28,400 nt of DNA from a virus: IMG/VR virus record IMGVR_UViG_3300006802_000405, positions 1 through 28,400 of that record. One strand, 5' to 3'. This document shows positions 1 to 6,728 of this stretch, piece by piece (within the stretch, counting starts at the first letter, position 1; every line of letters starts with the position of its first letter). The position numbers were made by a program, and so were the translations under genes. The notes beneath the pieces were generated by a model. The model did not search any database. It worked only from the letters and a program-made list of their open reading frames with translations, and was not told the DNA's origin.

Positions 1-1
1 G

Positions 2-193
2 GCCAGGATTGAAGCGGTCGATGCTCGAGAGAGATGTTTCATTTGTGATGAGGTCGGCCTGGTCGGGCCTGATGTCGTCCCATTGGCTTCTGGTCACTGG
101 GTGCATCATGGCCACTGCCATCAGCTCCTCATCAAGTATGATCTGGGAGATCTGAGCGATGGCACAATTCCCGAACATGCCGCTGTGGACTGA
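2..193 (+). CDS. Partial small zinc-binding-type protein (3' end only)
   Basis: The reading frame is open from the left edge of the window to a TGA at 191-193, giving the last 63 residues. It contains a Cys-x2-Cys pair (CFIC) followed about 25 residues later by a His/Cys cluster (HWVHHGHCH). That spacing suggests a small zinc-binding fold, but the family is not recognised. The start lies outside the window. It overlaps the next gene's start at 159 by 35 bases, which fits the tight packing of this operon. The call rests on the open frame and the Cys/His pattern only. Confidence 0.5.
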   Translation, partial: ARIEAVDARERCFICDEVGLVGPDVVPLASGHWVHHGHCHQLLIKYDLGDLSDGTIPEHAAVD

Positions 194-1022
194 CGCCTAT
201 CTCGGCGACACCAGGCACCTGTCATTAGAGGAGCACGGGGCATATCTGATATTGCTCATGTGCGCCTGGCGATCGAAGGATTGCAACTTGCCGGCAGACG
301 ATAAAAAGCTTGCTCAGATGGTCGGCGTTGGACCCAAGAAATGGGCAAAGCTAAAGACATCGATCTTGGAATTCTTCGACGAAAAAAACGGGCAACTCAC
401 ACAAAAACGGCTCCTGAAGGAACGCTTTTGGGTCGAGGAAAAACGAAACCAGCAATCGCAAGCCGGAAAGGCTAGTGCATTGAAAAGAAAGAAAACAACA
501 TCAACGACCGTACCAACGACCGAGGCAACGGGAGGGGCAACGGAACGTCAACCCCCATACCCATACCCATATAGTAGTTATGTAGATATTACTGACGTAA
601 TATCTCCATTGTCAGAATCTGCGATTCCGACAATCTCCGATGAGACCCGGATGGCTGTTTCGGCATACAACGAAATTGCAGCTCGTGTCGGTCTCCCGAA
701 AGCGCAAAAGATCACCTCGACACGCCGATCGAAAATCAAGGCCCGGCTGAAAGACGCCGGCGGCATCGATGGATGGCATGCAGCCCTTGCAAAGCTCGAA
801 GCGGCAACCTGGATGCACGGCGATAACGACAACGGCTGGAGAGCCGACCTGGACTTCATGCTCCAGGAGAGATCATTCACAAAGCTCATGGAGGGCTCGT
901 ATGACCGAAACCAAACAGCTCGCAATCCCGGACAAGGCAACGCGGCACCAGGTCGATCAGATCGTGCGTCAGTCGCTGCCGCAGTCAATCGCGTCTTCGA
1001 TCGACGAGGTGACAAATGCTGA
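159..1022 (+). CDS. DUF1376 (YdaU-like) phage protein
   Basis: A 287-residue protein. The N-terminus (about residues 4-75) has the DUF1376 pattern: MPLWTDAYLGDT, then HLSLEEHGAYLILL, then a W-containing segment and a short winged-helix-like stretch. This family is common in phage early regions beside replication genes; its biochemical role is not established. The middle is a low-complexity Ser/Thr/Lys linker (about 100-135). The C-terminal part (about 160-240) resembles the tails of other replication-associated DUF1376 proteins. The ATG at 159 follows a GGGAGA-type ribosome site. The last 122 bases overlap the following gene in another frame. Family is fairly certain; a replication role is inferred from neighbours. 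Confidence 0.85.
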   Translation: MAQFPNMPLWTDAYLGDTRHLSLEEHGAYLILLMCAWRSKDCNLPADDKKLAQMVGVGPKKWAKLKTSILEFFDEKNGQLTQKRLLKERFWVEEKRNQQSQAGKASALKRKKTTSTTVPTTEATGGATERQPPYPYPYSSYVDITDVISPLSESAIPTISDETRMAVSAYNEIAARVGLPKAQKITSTRRSKIKARLKDAGGIDGWHAALAKLEAATWMHGDNDNGWRADLDFMLQERSFTKLMEGSYDRNQTARNPGQGNAAPGRSDRASVAAAVNRVFDRRGDKC

Positions 1023-1416
1023 TTTCGATGTCGTCAGGTTCATCTTGCCCGGCGAACAGTCGATGGAAGATCTCGTGACAGCTCGGGACATCATCGCAAA
1101 GGCATCAATCCCGATGGATCGCAGCGAGATGGCACAGGCAATCACAAAGCTCCTCGTCCTGACCAAACGGCGAGCGGAAGACCAGGTCGATCTTGAGCTC
1201 ATGGTCTCGGCATACGCTGAACGGCTCGAACAGTTCCCAGGCGATATCGTCGCCGAGGTGCTGGACAGGTGGCCGGCTAACTCGAAATGGTGGCCGGCAT
1301 GGCAAGAACTCGAAGAGGAAATCAGATGGCGAAACGAACGGGCAATGATGAAAGCGGCGATCGAACGGAAGATCGAAAAGCTCAACCTGGAAAAGATCAA
1401 GGCAGGGAAACCGTGA
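901..1416 (+). CDS. Hypothetical replication-region protein
   Basis: A 171-residue protein. The open frame reaches back to 769, but the ATG at 901 is preferred: it has GGAGG 6-7 bases upstream, and the sequence before it is unlike a protein core (Trp, Arg and Ser clusters). The C-terminal part is strongly helical and charged, with AYAERLEQFPGDIVAEVL, a Trp-rich turn (SKWWPAWQEL) and a basic helix. This layout recalls small proteins encoded beside phage replication initiators, some of them suspected helicase loaders. No ATP-binding motif is visible. It overlaps the DUF1376 gene by 122 bases and couples to the next gene through GTGA. Function unknown. Confidence 0.7.
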   Translation: MTETKQLAIPDKATRHQVDQIVRQSLPQSIASSIDEVTNADFDVVRFILPGEQSMEDLVTARDIIAKASIPMDRSEMAQAITKLLVLTKRRAEDQVDLELMVSAYAERLEQFPGDIVAEVLDRWPANSKWWPAWQELEEEIRWRNERAMMKAAIERKIEKLNLEKIKAGKP

Positions 1417-2195
1417 AGGCTGACGATGGACGTCCGGATTTCGGAGGGCTCGATAAGCTGCCGAGCTGGTTCGCTCGGATCCCAACAGCTGCCGTTATGG
1501 ATTTGAAGATCACGCCAGGTCAGCTCAGAGTGCTGGCGGTCATCTGCTGCTATGCCAACAACCAAGGGTTCGCCTGGCCAAACCGCAAGACGATCTTCGA
1601 GAGGTCAGGTCTCAGCGATCACACGTTCCAGAAGGCAATGCGAAAGCTCAAGGCCCGAGGGCATATCCAAATCGTCAGCCGGCATCGCAGCCATCCGAAA
1701 TGGCGGCATGTGATGGGCAACGTCTATCGCGTCATGTTTGACGAATCGCTCGAGACTGACAGATTGATCGCCGATATGAACCATGAAGACGCCCTAGAAG
1801 GCTCTCAGAAGCTCGAGGAGGGGCCTTCTGTCGATTTCAGGGCCCAGGACACCGGAAAAGAAGAGAAGGGCGCTCAGCGGGCCTTAAAATCAATCGGGGC
1901 AGATGGCGAAATGCTCGAGAGTAATCACGATCGGCAAGAGGGGGGAAAGGAACTAGCTGAAATGGAAAGAGAGGCGCAAAGGGTCGCGATGCGGTACACG
2001 CAAATGGCGCAGCAGAGCCACGGGCAGCTGCGGCTGGCGAACCCGAGAGCGATCGGCGCGGCTCTCGACCTGTTGACGGCCGGCATGTCAGCGGATCAGA
2101 TCCTCGATCGAGCGGCATCGATCCTGGCTGAACGAAGAGCACGGGCAGCACCAGCGCCGCAGCACCTGGGCGATGCAGGGATCAGTGTCAAATGA
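1413..2195 (+). CDS. Helix-turn-helix replication-initiator-like protein
   Basis: A 260-residue protein if the GTG at 1413 is the start. The frame is open back to 1287, but the GTG lies in a GTGA overlap with the previous stop and has an AGGG ribosome site, whereas the upstream extension looks non-coding. Residues 33-90 form a HTH_36-type winged helix: LKITPGQLRVLAVICCYA, then WPNRKTIFERSGLSDHTFQKAMRKLKARGHI. Such domains occur in phage replication proteins (lambda O/RepA type) that bind the origin and recruit the host helicase. The C-terminal part (about 190-245) is Ala/Arg-rich and helical. The neighbouring proteins fit a replication module; a plain transcription regulator is the alternative. 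Confidence 0.75.
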   Translation: MKADDGRPDFGGLDKLPSWFARIPTAAVMDLKITPGQLRVLAVICCYANNQGFAWPNRKTIFERSGLSDHTFQKAMRKLKARGHIQIVSRHRSHPKWRHVMGNVYRVMFDESLETDRLIADMNHEDALEGSQKLEEGPSVDFRAQDTGKEEKGAQRALKSIGADGEMLESNHDRQEGGKELAEMEREAQRVAMRYTQMAQQSHGQLRLANPRAIGAALDLLTAGMSADQILDRAASILAERRARAAPAPQHLGDAGISVK

Positions 2196-2413
2196 CCAAA
2201 CGACCGTATGGAAAATTGACACGAGGAGGGGGTGGCCTGGCGCTGCGGATCGCGGATGAAAATGCCGGCGCGGCCCGAGGCTTGTCGGTCGCCAGCCGGG
2301 GCGCAAAAAGTGCGCCTTTGGGGGGGGGTGGGGGCCTCGTGCGTAGGGGGGGTCTCACAAAAATATTTCCCACTTTCCCGGCCCCTAGTGCGGATCGTGG
2401 AGCTTCGCGATGA
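2192..2413 (+). CDS. Doubtful small ORF, Gly/Arg-rich
   Basis: A 73-codon frame starting in an ATGA overlap with the previous gene and ending over the start of the methyltransferase gene. The product is low complexity, with RGGGG, a run of five Gly and many Arg, Ala and Pro, and no motif I recognise. Translational coupling at its start argues for it. The homopolymer G-runs and hairpin in this stretch argue that the DNA may be conserved as a site rather than a protein. If it is not coding, this is the longest non-coding stretch in the first 11 kb. Confidence 0.3.
   Translation: MTKRPYGKLTRGGGGLALRIADENAGAARGLSVASRGAKSAPLGGGGGLVRRGGLTKIFPTFPAPSADRGASR
2298..2352 (+). other. Hairpin followed by G-runs (possible G-quadruplex or DNA site)
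   Basis: GGCGCA (2300-2305) pairs with TGCGCC (2311-2316) around an AAAAG loop. Runs of nine G (2320-2328), five G (2330-2334) and seven G (2346-2352) follow. Homopolymers this long occur nowhere else in the window. With GGGG at 2298-2301 there are four G-tracts on one strand, enough for a quadruplex. It could be a processing or packaging site, a transcription pause or simply relaxed sequence between modules. Confidence 0.4.
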
Positions 2414-3171
2414 CCTTGCGTATTTTGGATTTATTTGCTGGCATTGGCGGGATGAGCTACGGTTTGACCTTGGCTTCTCCGTTGTTTCAGCCGGCTGGGT
2501 TTGTTGAGGTGGATAGTTTTTGCCGTGCGGTATTGCAAAAGAACTTTCCTGGTGTTCCTGTTTTTGGCGATGTGAGGGATTATCGTGGCGGAGAGGTCGG
2601 ATCAGTTGATGTTATTTGCGGAGGGCCCCCATGCCAGCCTTTTTCCACAGCCGGAGACCGGGACGGGATGGCGGATGACCGTTGGCTCTGGCCTGAGATG
2701 TATCGGATCGTGGTTGCCGAGAGGCCGCGTTGGGTTGTTGTTGAGAATGTTTTTGGCTTCCTCGAGATGGCGCTCGAGGAGGTGTGCGCTGACTTGGCGA
2801 GTGCGGGGTACGTTGCATGGCCGGTTGTACTTGGAGCTGTATCCGTTGATGCCCCGCACTGGCGACGGCGAGTTTTTGTTGTTGCAAACGCCGACTTCGA
2901 CGAACAAGCCGGCGGAAGACCCGGAGAGGTTTCGGGCCCGAGCGTTGAGGAACGGTTATCGGAATTCGACGCGGTACAACGGGCTGGAGGCGCAGATTGT
3001 TTATGGCCTGGGGGAGGGTGGCGATGGGCGTCTGAACCCGGAGTGGCTCGAATGGCTGATGGGGTTCCCGGTCGGGTGGACAGAAATCGAGCGTTAGGGA
3101 ATGCTGTTGTTCCGCAGATATTGGAGATGTTTGGCTTGGCGATATTGGAGGTTGAATGTGAACAGGCTTGA
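2410..3171 (+). CDS. DNA cytosine-5 methyltransferase (short phage type)
   Basis: A 253-residue enzyme that would transfer a methyl group from S-adenosylmethionine to C5 of cytosine. Motifs in order: I, DLFAGIGG (7-14); IV, GGPPCQPFS with catalytic Cys75 (71-79); VI, VVVENV (109-114); VIII, HWRRRVFVVA (150-159); and X, ALGNAVVPQ (228-236). The target-recognition segment between VIII and X is only about 60 residues, is rich in Gly/Glu/Arg and looks poorly structured. The ATG at 2410 has GGAG 8 bases upstream. Codons are richer in third-position T than in the replication genes, which suggests separate acquisition. Most of the gene is overlapped by a second credible frame (2585-3097). Likely role: protecting phage DNA from host restriction. 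Confidence 0.93.
   Translation: MTLRILDLFAGIGGMSYGLTLASPLFQPAGFVEVDSFCRAVLQKNFPGVPVFGDVRDYRGGEVGSVDVICGGPPCQPFSTAGDRDGMADDRWLWPEMYRIVVAERPRWVVVENVFGFLEMALEEVCADLASAGYVAWPVVLGAVSVDAPHWRRRVFVVANADFDEQAGGRPGEVSGPSVEERLSEFDAVQRAGGADCLWPGGGWRWASEPGVARMADGVPGRVDRNRALGNAVVPQILEMFGLAILEVECEQA
2585..3097 (+). CDS. Overprinted methyltransferase-associated protein nested in the methyltransferase gene
   Basis: A 170-residue frame with a GTG start at 2585, lying wholly inside the methyltransferase gene. GAGGG ends about 8 bases before the GTG. The product does not look like a chance shadow. It has CALTWRVRGTLHGRLYLE (67-84) followed by a PLMPRT-type segment, LQTPTST (100-106) and LNPEWLEWLMGFPVGWT (150-166). 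From memory, these three blocks, in this order, typify phage proteins encoded beside or within C5 methyltransferase genes and usually left as hypothetical. Its most conserved block lies opposite the methyltransferase's EPGVARMADGVPGRVDR. Function unknown; it may help target recognition, since the enzyme's own recognition segment is minimal. Separate translation is an inference. Confidence 0.6.
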   Translation: MAERSDQLMLFAEGPHASLFPQPETGTGWRMTVGSGLRCIGSWLPRGRVGLLLRMFLASSRWRSRRCALTWRVRGTLHGRLYLELYPLMPRTGDGEFLLLQTPTSTNKPAEDPERFRARALRNGYRNSTRYNGLEAQIVYGLGEGGDGRLNPEWLEWLMGFPVGWTEIER

Positions 3172-3433
3172 GTGTTTGGAGGCTGCGATCGGCGCGGTTT
3201 GTAACGATCGAGAGGATACGCATGGCGATCCTCACGAATCGTTTCAGAATGTTGCTGATATGTGGAGCATGGTTGCGAAGACGGAGATCCGGCCTTGGCA
3301 AGTGTGTTTGATGTTGGCCCAGATGAAGATTGGGCGCATTGTGGATGGTGATCGGCGTCATGCGGATCATTATGTGGATGCTGCGGGGTATGTTGCTCTT
3401 GCGGTGGAATTAATAACTGAGAGGAAAAATTGA
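3158..3433 (+). CDS. DUF6378 family phage protein
   Basis: A 91-residue protein starting at the GTG at 3158, which has GGAGG about 6 bases upstream. The frame is open back to 3101, but those extra codons are Trp/Arg-rich and overlap the methyltransferase. The sequence follows the DUF6378 pattern: an N-terminal helix ending in CNDREDTHGDPHESFQNVADMW, then IRPWQVCLMLAQMKIGRI and HADHYVDAAGYVALAVEL. These small helical proteins are common in phage genomes and may relate to MazG-like all-alpha nucleotide hydrolases, but activity is unproven. It overlaps the methyltransferase stop by 14 bases and the next gene by one. Confidence 0.8.
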   Translation: MNRLECLEAAIGAVCNDREDTHGDPHESFQNVADMWSMVAKTEIRPWQVCLMLAQMKIGRIVDGDRRHADHYVDAAGYVALAVELITERKN

Positions 3434-3747
3434 TGTCTGATAGGTTTGATTTGTGCGTGGCGCGGCCTCGTAAGGATGGGAAGGTTTACTGGCACAAGAT
3501 TGGCAGTGCGTTCTCGAATGATAAGGGTGGTTTCGACCTAACGTTTGATTCGCTGCCGGTCCCTGAGTATTCGGATCAGTATGGGTTGCAAGTCCGGGCC
3601 AAGGCATTCCCTGCGAAGCCGCGTGATGATGTCGGCGGGTCTCAGAGGCAGAGGGCTGCGGATCAGAGCCAATCGCCGCATAATCGGGCGAAGGCTGACG
3701 GGTATCAGCCGCAGCAGAATCTTAATGACGAAATCCCTTTTAAATAG
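3433..3747 (+). CDS. Conserved small protein with SSB-like C-terminal tip
   Basis: A 104-residue protein starting at ATG 3433 in a TGATG overlap, with GAGG 8 bases upstream. The N-terminal half (DLCVARPRKDGKVYWHKIGSAF, then GGFDLTFDSLPV) looks like a small beta-rich fold found in phages and mobile elements. Residues 60-95 are a Gln/Arg/Asn-rich disordered linker, and the protein ends LNDEIPFK. A folded head, disordered linker and acidic DEIPF tip is the layout of single-stranded DNA-binding proteins, whose tips recruit partner enzymes. I cannot confirm an OB fold, so SSB-like function is a hypothesis. Confidence 0.7.
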   Translation: MSDRFDLCVARPRKDGKVYWHKIGSAFSNDKGGFDLTFDSLPVPEYSDQYGLQVRAKAFPAKPRDDVGGSQRQRAADQSQSPHNRAKADGYQPQQNLNDEIPFK

Positions 3748-3796
3748 GCCTTAGCCCCTATAGAATGGATTTCATCTGAAATCTGGAGTTAAGGCG
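3748..3796 (+). promoter_or_regulatory. Short intergenic region with perfect palindrome and weak promoter-like boxes
   Basis: This 49-base gap separates the early-type genes from the HNH/terminase group. It holds a perfect 7+7 inverted repeat, GATTTCA-TC-TGAAATC (3768-3783), just upstream of the HNH gene's GGAG ribosome site. TAGAAT (3761-3766) with TTTAAA (3738-3743) at 17-base spacing is a weak sigma70-like match. The palindrome could be an operator or an RNA hairpin next to the ribosome site. No T-tract follows, so it is not a terminator. Confidence 0.35.
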
Positions 3797-4237
3797 ATGA
3801 AGGTTTGTTTTAAGTGTGGCGATGAAAAACCATTATCGGATTTTTACCGTCACAAGGCAATGAAGGACGGGCATCTCAACAAGTGCAAGGATTGTGTGAA
3901 GAGGGATGTTCGCCTTCATAGGAGGGAAAACGATAGTGTTCGAGAGTATGATAGGCGCAGATATCGCGAAGACTTGCGCCGTCGCCAGATCTCTGGCGAA
4001 AATTCTGCCAAGTGGAAAAAGCGGCATCCTGAGAGATACAAGGCGCATTATCTCGTCAGCAACGCGATACGGGACGGTCGGCTTGTGAGGGGTTGCTGTG
4101 AGGGGTGCGGGACGGCGGAGAATGTTCACGCTCACCATGATGACTACAGCAAGCCGTTAGATGTGCGCTGGCTTTGTGCTAAGTGTCATCATCGACACCA
4201 TGCAGAAAAAAGGATGGCCGATGGCGGAAAAGTCTGA
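3797..4237 (+). CDS. HNH endonuclease-type zinc protein
   Basis: A 146-residue protein. The N-terminus has a zinc ribbon (C4-x2-C7 and C30-x2-C33). The C-terminus has a second Cys set framing an HNH core: CEGCG (101-105), HAHHDDY (111-117) and LCAKCHHRHHAE (126-137). The middle is a highly basic helix (about 40-80), plausible for DNA contact. HNH proteins beside terminase genes are well known in phages, where some are required for genome-end cleavage during packaging; a free-standing homing-type nuclease is the alternative. The ATG at 3797 has GGAG 8 bases upstream. The 3' end overlaps the small terminase gene by 17 bases. Confidence 0.85.
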   Translation: MKVCFKCGDEKPLSDFYRHKAMKDGHLNKCKDCVKRDVRLHRRENDSVREYDRRRYREDLRRRQISGENSAKWKKRHPERYKAHYLVSNAIRDGRLVRGCCEGCGTAENVHAHHDDYSKPLDVRWLCAKCHHRHHAEKRMADGGKV

Positions 4238-4727
4238 GGAGGCTCGGGCGTACAACCCGATCAAGAGGTTTGGCGGGATCCGCCAGCTTGAGAACCGGCT
4301 GAAAGGCCGGTCTCAGGTTCTCCAGCAAAACAAGGAAGCAGTGGCGGCGGAGCTGATGAGCATCGGCTTCGCTAATTTGACGGATGTTGTTCGCTGGGAC
4401 GCGGAGGGCAATCTTCAGATTTTGCCATCGGAGGAGATTGATGATGCGGCCTTACGAGCGATTAAGAAGGTTAAGAGCACGGTCAGGACCGACAAGGACG
4501 GGGCCCGGTCTGTTACAACGGAAATTGAGTTGCATGACAAGGTCCGTGTCTTACAGGTACTGGCGAAGGCGTCTGGTTTGTTGGATGAAGCGGATAAGCA
4601 ACCAAACGCGCCTTCTGTTGTGGGGATTAAGATGGTCGGCCCGGACGTTATTGACGCGCAGTATGAGGAGGTGACGAAGGATGGCGAAACAGCCGACATC
4701 GAACGGGAAGGAGATGGCGAGCCTTGA
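4221..4727 (+). CDS. terS: Terminase small subunit
   Basis: A 168-residue protein starting at ATG 4221, with AGGA upstream; the frame is open to 4161 inside the HNH gene, but that extension is not needed. Residues about 45-122 match the C-terminal part of the Terminase_2 family: AAELMSIGFANLTDVVRWDAEG, then IKKVKS, then a TEIELHDKVRVLQVLAKASGLL helix. The family usually has an N-terminal helix-turn-helix for binding the packaging site. Here only about 40 basic residues precede the conserved part, so that domain is short or divergent. It overlaps the large subunit gene by 47 bases. The pair recognises and delivers DNA for packaging. Confidence 0.82.
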   Translation: MAEKSEEARAYNPIKRFGGIRQLENRLKGRSQVLQQNKEAVAAELMSIGFANLTDVVRWDAEGNLQILPSEEIDDAALRAIKKVKSTVRTDKDGARSVTTEIELHDKVRVLQVLAKASGLLDEADKQPNAPSVVGIKMVGPDVIDAQYEEVTKDGETADIEREGDGEP

Positions 4728-6228
4728 TCTGGATTTTTCCAAAGCTCGCACGGTTTGGAATTTTTTAGCGGCGGATAATTTTGTCAGGGGCCTTATGGGG
4801 CCTGTTGGTTCGGGGAAGAGCTACGCTTGCGCGGCGGAGATCATGCTGCGGGCGGTGAAGCAAAGTCCGAGCCCGAGGGACGGGATCCGCTACAGCCGGT
4901 TTGCGGTGGTTCGGAACAGTTACCCGATGTTGAGGACGACAACGCTCAAGACCTGGGCGGAGCTGTTCCCGGAGAATGTTTGGGGGCGGATGCATTGGTC
5001 GCCGCCAATCACGCATCATATTAAGTTGCCGACCAGGGACGGGGCAGCTGGGGTGGACTGCGAGGTCATATTTCTGGCCCTTGATCAGCCCAAGGATGTT
5101 CGGAAGCTCTTGTCGTTGGAGCTGACGGGGGCCTGGATCAACGAGGCTCGAGAGCTTCCCAAGGCGATCGTTGACGGCCTGACGCACCGAGTTGGGCGAT
5201 ATCCTGTGCAGTCTGATGGCGGGCCGACCTGGCGCGGGATCTGGATGGATACGAACCCGATGGACGACGATCATTGGTGGTGGCGTCTGGCGGAAGGCGG
5301 GGAGAGCCCCGGCGGCGAATTCTCATGGAAATTTTTCAGACAGCCCAGCGGCGTCCTTGAGGTCGAGAGCTCGGAGCTGCCGGCGGATCCTGAGTTTAAC
5401 GGGTTTATTCAGAGCGCCGGCAGATGGTGGATGACGAACCCAAACGCCGAGAACCTCAACAATTTGCCTGGCGGTTATTACGACCAGCTCGTGGGCGGCA
5501 AAAGCCTGGATTGGATCCGCTGCTACGCGAAAGGCGAATACACATATGTCCAAGAAGGCAAGCCGATCACGCCGGAATATGACGACGATCTTATGTCGAT
5601 CGATGGTCTCGAGTATGACCCGGCCCTGCCCCTGCAGATCGGGTTGGATTTTGGTTTGACGCCGGCGGCGGTGTTCGGTCAGCGATCGGGATCTGGGCAG
5701 TGGCGGATTATTCACGAGCTCGTGACGTTTGATATGGGCCTCGAGAGGTTTGGCAATCAGCTGAAGGCCGAGGTTGAAACGCTGTTTCCGAAAGCGGCTC
5801 CGATGATCTGGGGAGATCCAGCTGGTCAGCAGCGCGATCAGATCTATGAGGTCACGGCCTTCGACCATCTCAAGACAATGGGCCTAATGGCCAGGCCGAC
5901 ACACACAAACGATTGGAAGACGCGCCGCGAAGCGATGGCCGCACCGATGATCCGGTTCATCGATAAGCTGCCGGGCCTTCTCGTGGACAAGCGTTGCACC
6001 AGAATTCGCAAAGCTCTCGCCGGCGGCTATCATTTCAGCCGGGTGGCGATGGGGGCTGGCCAGGAAAGGTTCCGCGATGTGCCGAACAAGAACGAGCATT
6101 CACACGTTGGTGACGCCTACGGCTATCTTGTCCTGGGCGGTGGGGAGCACCGGCATATGACGCGGCGAAAATCGGCTGGAAATGGAGCCCCGGCAGTAGC
6201 CAAGATGGACTTCGACCTATGGACTTGA
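4681..6228 (+). CDS. terL: Terminase large subunit (ATPase and nuclease)
   Basis: A 515-residue packaging motor. Walker A is GPVGSGKS (40-47); Walker B and catalytic Glu are in LTGAWINEARELP (148-160). The RNase H-like nuclease acidic residues are probably D323 in GLDFGLTPA, D379 in IWGDP and D478 in HVGDAYGYL. Length and motif order are typical of phage large terminases, and the sequence resembles those of short-tailed phages. A GGAGG site lies upstream of ATG 4681. An in-frame ATG at 4714 has its ribosome site too close. In the head it would translocate DNA through the portal (7290-8867) and cut it, with the small subunit and probably the HNH protein. Confidence 0.95.
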   Translation: MAKQPTSNGKEMASLDLDFSKARTVWNFLAADNFVRGLMGPVGSGKSYACAAEIMLRAVKQSPSPRDGIRYSRFAVVRNSYPMLRTTTLKTWAELFPENVWGRMHWSPPITHHIKLPTRDGAAGVDCEVIFLALDQPKDVRKLLSLELTGAWINEARELPKAIVDGLTHRVGRYPVQSDGGPTWRGIWMDTNPMDDDHWWWRLAEGGESPGGEFSWKFFRQPSGVLEVESSELPADPEFNGFIQSAGRWWMTNPNAENLNNLPGGYYDQLVGGKSLDWIRCYAKGEYTYVQEGKPITPEYDDDLMSIDGLEYDPALPLQIGLDFGLTPAAVFGQRSGSGQWRIIHELVTFDMGLERFGNQLKAEVETLFPKAAPMIWGDPAGQQRDQIYEVTAFDHLKTMGLMARPTHTNDWKTRREAMAAPMIRFIDKLPGLLVDKRCTRIRKALAGGYHFSRVAMGAGQERFRDVPNKNEHSHVGDAYGYLVLGGGEHRHMTRRKSAGNGAPAVAKMDFDLWT

Positions 6229-6728
6229 GCGATGTGCCGGCGCTGAACCAGCGGCTCGGGCTGACGGGCGATCGGCACCTCGTGCCGTTCTCAGGCATTC
6301 ATGTGTCGATGATGCGCCTGGATCGATGGGAGCGGGGCTACCTCCAGCATATCCCCAACTATCAGGCCGTTCTCGATGGCTACGCGCAGATCGGACACAC
6401 ATATACCGGCGTTGCGAACGGGAAACCTGTCTGCTCGTTCGGGATAATCTCGATGTGGCCGGGCGTGGCAGAGATGTGGATGGTGCCGGATATGTCCCTG
6501 GGACATCATCGCTACACATTTCACAGGGCAACTTTCCGCTGGATTAACATAATGGTGGCAGAGCTCCAACTTGTTCGCCTCCAGGCCACTGTCCACACGG
6601 GCAACGATCGCGCTGACAAATGGATCCGATCTCTGTACTTTCAGAAAGAGGGTGTTCTCAAGGCCTTTGGGCCCGAGGGTGCCGATTATTCAATGTATGC
6701 AAGGTTGTTCAATGGCCGGAATTTTTAG
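6219..6728 (+). CDS. T7 gp13-like (DUF2833) virion assembly protein, GNAT-like fold
   Basis: A 169-residue protein overlapping the terminase stop by 10 bases. The pattern (a Gly/Val strand with NGKPVCSFGII, then WMVPD, then a helix with RWINIMV and LQATVHTGNDRADKWIRSLYFQKEGVLKAFG) is that of a GNAT-type acetyltransferase fold. It matches the T7 gp13/DUF2833 group, somewhat longer than T7 gp13 (about 138 residues). In T7 the protein is needed for virion morphogenesis; catalysis is unproven. Placement between terminase and portal fits a head or internal-core role. Confidence 0.75.
   Translation: MDLSDVPALNQRLGLTGDRHLVPFSGIHVSMMRLDRWERGYLQHIPNYQAVLDGYAQIGHTYTGVANGKPVCSFGIISMWPGVAEMWMVPDMSLGHHRYTFHRATFRWINIMVAELQLVRLQATVHTGNDRADKWIRSLYFQKEGVLKAFGPEGADYSMYARLFNGRNF

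Noticed and set aside
769-900. Upstream extension of the gene starting at 901
   Set aside because: The extra 44 codons lie fully inside the DUF1376 gene, have Trp/Arg/Ser-rich composition and lack a ribosome site as good as the GGAGG before 901.
1287-1412. Upstream extension of the helix-turn-helix protein
   Set aside because: The extension is polar and low complexity and overlaps the previous gene. The GTGA junction with a ribosome site at 1413 is the better start.
2216-2245. TTGACA-like box after the helix-turn-helix gene as a promoter
   Set aside because: No -10-like sequence lies at 16-19 bases; the downstream stretch is G/C only.
2612-3370. 252-codon open frame on the minus strand across the methyltransferase region
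   Set aside because: Composition is His/Pro/Arg-rich with no motif, it has no plausible minus-strand neighbours, and it mirrors two plus-strand genes with clear motifs. GC-rich DNA gives many such antisense frames here.
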